This document shows, piece by piece, positions 5,558-7,355 of a stretch of 7,355 bases of DNA (positions are counted from its first letter, which is position 1; the number at the start of each line of letters is the position of its first letter). The stretch comes from an uncultured Dysgonomonas sp. (lineage in GTDB: Bacteria; Bacteroidota; Bacteroidia; Bacteroidales; Dysgonomonadaceae): NCBI GenBank assembly GCA_937875275.1, contig CALNCC010000018.1, positions 1 through 7,355 of the forward strand, in the 5' to 3' direction. Made by a program: the position numbers and the translations under genes. The notes under the pieces were generated by a model, which made no database searches, was not told the DNA's origin, and saw nothing but the letters and a program-made list of their open reading frames with translations.

Positions 5558-6193
5558 ATGGAAAAACAAAAAGTCATTGTATATATTGATGGTTTCAATT
5601 TCTACTATGGTCTGAAAACAATCAGCCAAAAAGATAAAAGTTGGAAGAAGTTTTATTGGTTAGACATTGTCGCTTTCTTCGAACGAATGTTGAAGTCGAA
5701 TCAAGAATTGGTCGAAGTCATCTATTTTTCGGCTCGTCCACACAATATCGAAGCCAGCAAAAGACAGTCGACCTTTTTCTCTGCCAACAGGCTGAACTCG
5801 AAATTCAAATTAATCTTAGGAAAATATTTGAAGAAAAATATTGTATGCAAGAATTGCGGAAAAACAATTCACTCGTATGAAGAGAAAGAATCGGATGTTC
5901 GCCTCGCCACCCAGATTATAAATGATGTGTACAAGGAAAGGTGTGATATTTCGATCATCGTTTCCGCAGATAGCGATCTGATGCCATCCATCGAATTGAT
6001 AAGAGACATAAAACCGGAACACAAAATTTTTGTTTATTTTCCACCGCACAGGCATTCGGTCAGCCTGTCGACATCATGCGATGCATCTAAGAAACTGCAA
6101 GAATATAAGTCCCGGTTCAACCAATCAATGTTAAATGAAGAAATCACATTGAAAGATGGGACGATACTAAAAAGACCTTCGAACTGGCTTTAA
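5558..6193 (+). CDS. NYN-domain (PIN-like, LabA/DUF88 type) putative ribonuclease
   Basis: The 211-residue soluble protein begins with the NYN signature strand KVIVYIDGFNFYYGL; the predicted first metal-binding Asp is D11, with N14 nearby. Further acidic positions are D113 (EEKESDVRLATQIIND) and D138/D140 (IIVSADSDLMPSIELI), which together complete the metal-ion site expected of NYN nucleases. A CxxC pair (C97, C100) with H105 just before the second acidic motif suggests a small zinc knuckle, as in some LabA-like proteins. The 5' end has no Shine-Dalgarno, as is usual here. Known NYN proteins cut or process RNA, and PIN-like relatives include many toxins. Target and biological role are unknown. 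The gene sits alone, 24 bases behind a terminated structured RNA and inside a pair of direct repeats, which suggests an RNA-regulated accessory module. A housekeeping RNA-processing role is the alternative. The domain call is firm; the toxin idea is inference. Confidence 0.85.
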   Translation: MEKQKVIVYIDGFNFYYGLKTISQKDKSWKKFYWLDIVAFFERMLKSNQELVEVIYFSARPHNIEASKRQSTFFSANRLNSKFKLILGKYLKKNIVCKNCGKTIHSYEEKESDVRLATQIINDVYKERCDISIIVSADSDLMPSIELIRDIKPEHKIFVYFPPHRHSVSLSTSCDASKKLQEYKSRFNQSMLNEEITLKDGTILKRPSNWL

Positions 6194-6214
6194 AGATACA
6201 GGAATGACAACTCC

Positions 6215-6266
6215 CCCACTCTCTCAACAGCCTCGTTTGCCCCGTGCAGACGAGGCTGCTGTTTTA
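6215..6266 (+). terminator. Repeat copy B, terminator of the NYN gene
   Basis: CAGCCTCG (6228-6235) pairs with CGAGGCTG (6251-6258) around a 15-base loop and is followed by CTGTTTTA. It lies 21 bases after the NYN stop and is a reasonable terminator. Its first 21 bases (6215-6235) are identical to copy A at 5338-5358, so it is also a member of a dispersed repeat. Copy B is the full-length form, with both stem arms complete. Confidence 0.7.
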
Positions 6267-6325
6267 TGGTGTGTCTGGAATCAAAAAATAGCTGAAAAAC
6301 ATAAACAACGCTCTGCCTTTTTTCG

Positions 6326-6333
6326 TACCTTTA
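6326..6333 (+). promoter_or_regulatory. Possible -7 box for the leucine-rich-repeat genes
   Basis: TACCTTTA differs from TAnnTTTG only in its last base and lies 34 bases before the ATG at 6368. No TTTG is found at -33 distance. It is the best candidate in the 6267-6367 gap. Confidence 0.35.
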
Positions 6334-6367
6334 TACAGAATCTGATATTAAAAAATAGACCGGTATT

Positions 6368-7261
6368 ATGAAACACATCGAAAAGTTTATATTACCCTAC
6401 CTCGTAGCGTTGCTGTTGCCGATGAGCGCGGCGGCGCAGGTGCAACCGACCGACAACATTCTGCCGCACATCCCCGACCAGAATTTCCGCAATGCGATCA
6501 GGCAGATCATGCCTCAATGCGATACCGATGGCGACGGCAAGCTATCATCTGCCGAAGCGGCGAAGGTGGAAGAGTTAAGTTTACGTATTTACGTACAAAA
6601 TGATAGGTTCAGTGAAGACCTTTCGTTGATAATACCTCAACATTCGGTTTATCCATACTTTCATCCTAAGCAGTTGAAAGAAAAGACAGATAGTTTGACA
6701 GTAAAGTCATTGAAGGGGATAGAGTATTTCACAGGGCTGGTAGAGCTTTATTGTGCCGACAACGATCTCACAGAATTGGATTTGTCGCAAAATATCAACT
6801 TGGAGACCCTGATCTGCTACAACAATAATATATCGAAACTGAATGTGTCGAAAAACACAAAGCTGAAAGAATTGGAGTGCAGTTACAACAATTTGTCGGA
6901 ACTCGACGTGTCTTCTTGCTCCGAATTAAACAAACTGGGTTGTTACTCAAACCATTTATCCGAATTGAACCTAACAGAAAATTCGGCTCTCGAAATGTTG
7001 GATTGCGGAGGACGGAAACTGCAAAAATTACGTATTGGTAATTGTTCCAATCTGAAGTATTTAGATTGTAGTGATGCCGATTTGACAGAACTTGATTTAT
7101 CGGGCAATGTAAAATTGAATTATCTCAACACGAGAGACAACCCCAATCTGAAAACCGTGTGGGTGTGGGAAGGATTCGACACGAACAACCCGCAATCGCA
7201 TATACACCCCGTATGGCCGGATAGAGAATACGAAAACATCACATTCAAAGTAAAGAAATGA
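6368..7261 (+). CDS. Secreted EF-hand plus leucine-rich-repeat protein
   Basis: The 297-residue protein has a type I signal peptide (hydrophobic 8-20, cleavage expected after the Ala run before Q24). A single EF-hand loop follows in CDTDGDGKLSSAE, with D52, D54, D56, K58, S60 and E63 at loop positions 1, 3, 5, 7, 9 and 12, so calcium binding is plausible. From L124 there are six exact 21-residue leucine-rich units (starting at 124, 145, 166, 187, 208 and 229) and a partial seventh at 250. Each full unit follows L..L.C...(N).L..L(D/N)(L/V)S.., with a Cys at position 6 (129, 150, 171, 192, 213, 234). This forms the ladder seen in Bacteroidota surface repeat proteins. A Trp-rich tail closes the protein. 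No lipobox and no clear type IX C-terminal sorting domain is seen, so it is periplasmic or secreted by an unclear route. The partner is unknown; such repeats usually bind proteins. Its stop overlaps the start of a paralogue. Confidence 0.85.
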   Translation: MKHIEKFILPYLVALLLPMSAAAQVQPTDNILPHIPDQNFRNAIRQIMPQCDTDGDGKLSSAEAAKVEELSLRIYVQNDRFSEDLSLIIPQHSVYPYFHPKQLKEKTDSLTVKSLKGIEYFTGLVELYCADNDLTELDLSQNINLETLICYNNNISKLNVSKNTKLKELECSYNNLSELDVSSCSELNKLGCYSNHLSELNLTENSALEMLDCGGRKLQKLRIGNCSNLKYLDCSDADLTELDLSGNVKLNYLNTRDNPNLKTVWVWEGFDTNNPQSHIHPVWPDREYENITFKVKK

Positions 7262-7355
7262 TTATGAAACGACTACTACCCTACCTCGTAGCGCTGCTGT
7301 TGCCGATGAGCGCGGCGGCGCAGATGCAACCGACCGACAACATTCTGCCGCACAT
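7258..7355 (+). CDS. Second secreted protein of the same family, 3' end outside the window
   Basis: The frame opens at the ATG at 7258, whose last two bases plus the next A form the TGA stop of the previous gene. A second in-frame ATG lies at 7264. The visible part encodes a signal peptide ending LLLPMSAAAQ followed by MQPTDNILPH, matching the upstream protein almost residue for residue. From 7277 to 7355 it agrees with 6393-6471 at 77 of 79 bases. The start at 7264 aligns better with the paralogue's MK start; 7258 would give tight translational coupling. The product is expected to be another EF-hand/leucine-rich-repeat protein, but only the N-terminus can be seen. Confidence 0.8.
   Translation, partial: MIMKRLLPYLVALLLPMSAAAQMQPTDNILPH

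Noticed and set aside
5478..5615. 45-codon frame starting after hairpin 1 of the NYN leader
   Set aside because: Not annotated as a gene: no ribosome binding site, it crosses a terminator, and its product looks random. Kept only as a possible attenuation element in the findings.

Overview
The window looks like a chromosomal accessory stretch from a member of the Bacteroidota, most likely order Bacteroidales. The evidence is the repeated -33/-7 promoter signature of that phylum (TTTG, 18-20 bases, TAnnTTTG), start codons preceded by A/T-rich sequence instead of a Shine-Dalgarno, and the gene types: an S41 lipoprotein peptidase, a secreted Cys-ladder leucine-rich-repeat family, and a COG1672-type AAA ATPase. 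I cannot name the genus.

Left part (1-1162). The 5' part of an AAA ATPase gene runs leftward off the window. It is followed by a self-contained small transcription unit: promoter, a 43-residue very basic protein (994-1125) and a strong hairpin terminator.

Phage-derived part (1403-3520). A broken coiled-coil gene is followed by an intact gene for an HK97-type major-capsid-like protein. Then come a run of eleven degenerate octamers, a tail-tube-like protein gene and a strong terminator. No terminase, portal, protease, integrase, connector or lysis gene is nearby, so this is either a stripped prophage remnant or a domesticated capsid/tail-tube pair.

Middle (3536-5314). An S41-family lipoprotein peptidase lies on the minus strand, convergent with the phage pair, with its own promoter.

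NYN module (5338-6266). A near-perfect promoter drives a roughly 73-nt RNA with three hairpins that ends in an intrinsic terminator. Only 24 bases later starts a NYN-domain (PIN-like) ribonuclease gene. The module is bracketed by two same-strand copies of a repeat sharing a 21-bp identical core. Promoter, terminated small RNA and then nuclease gene is the layout of type III toxin-antitoxin loci, but it also fits an attenuated leader; one segment can form a competing antiterminator. I regard this as the best candidate for an undescribed system here.

Right end (6326-7355). A secreted EF-hand plus leucine-rich-repeat protein is followed, with overlapping stop and start codons, by the beginning of a paralogue whose first 79 comparable bases are nearly identical. 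This suggests a tandem family of surface or secreted proteins.
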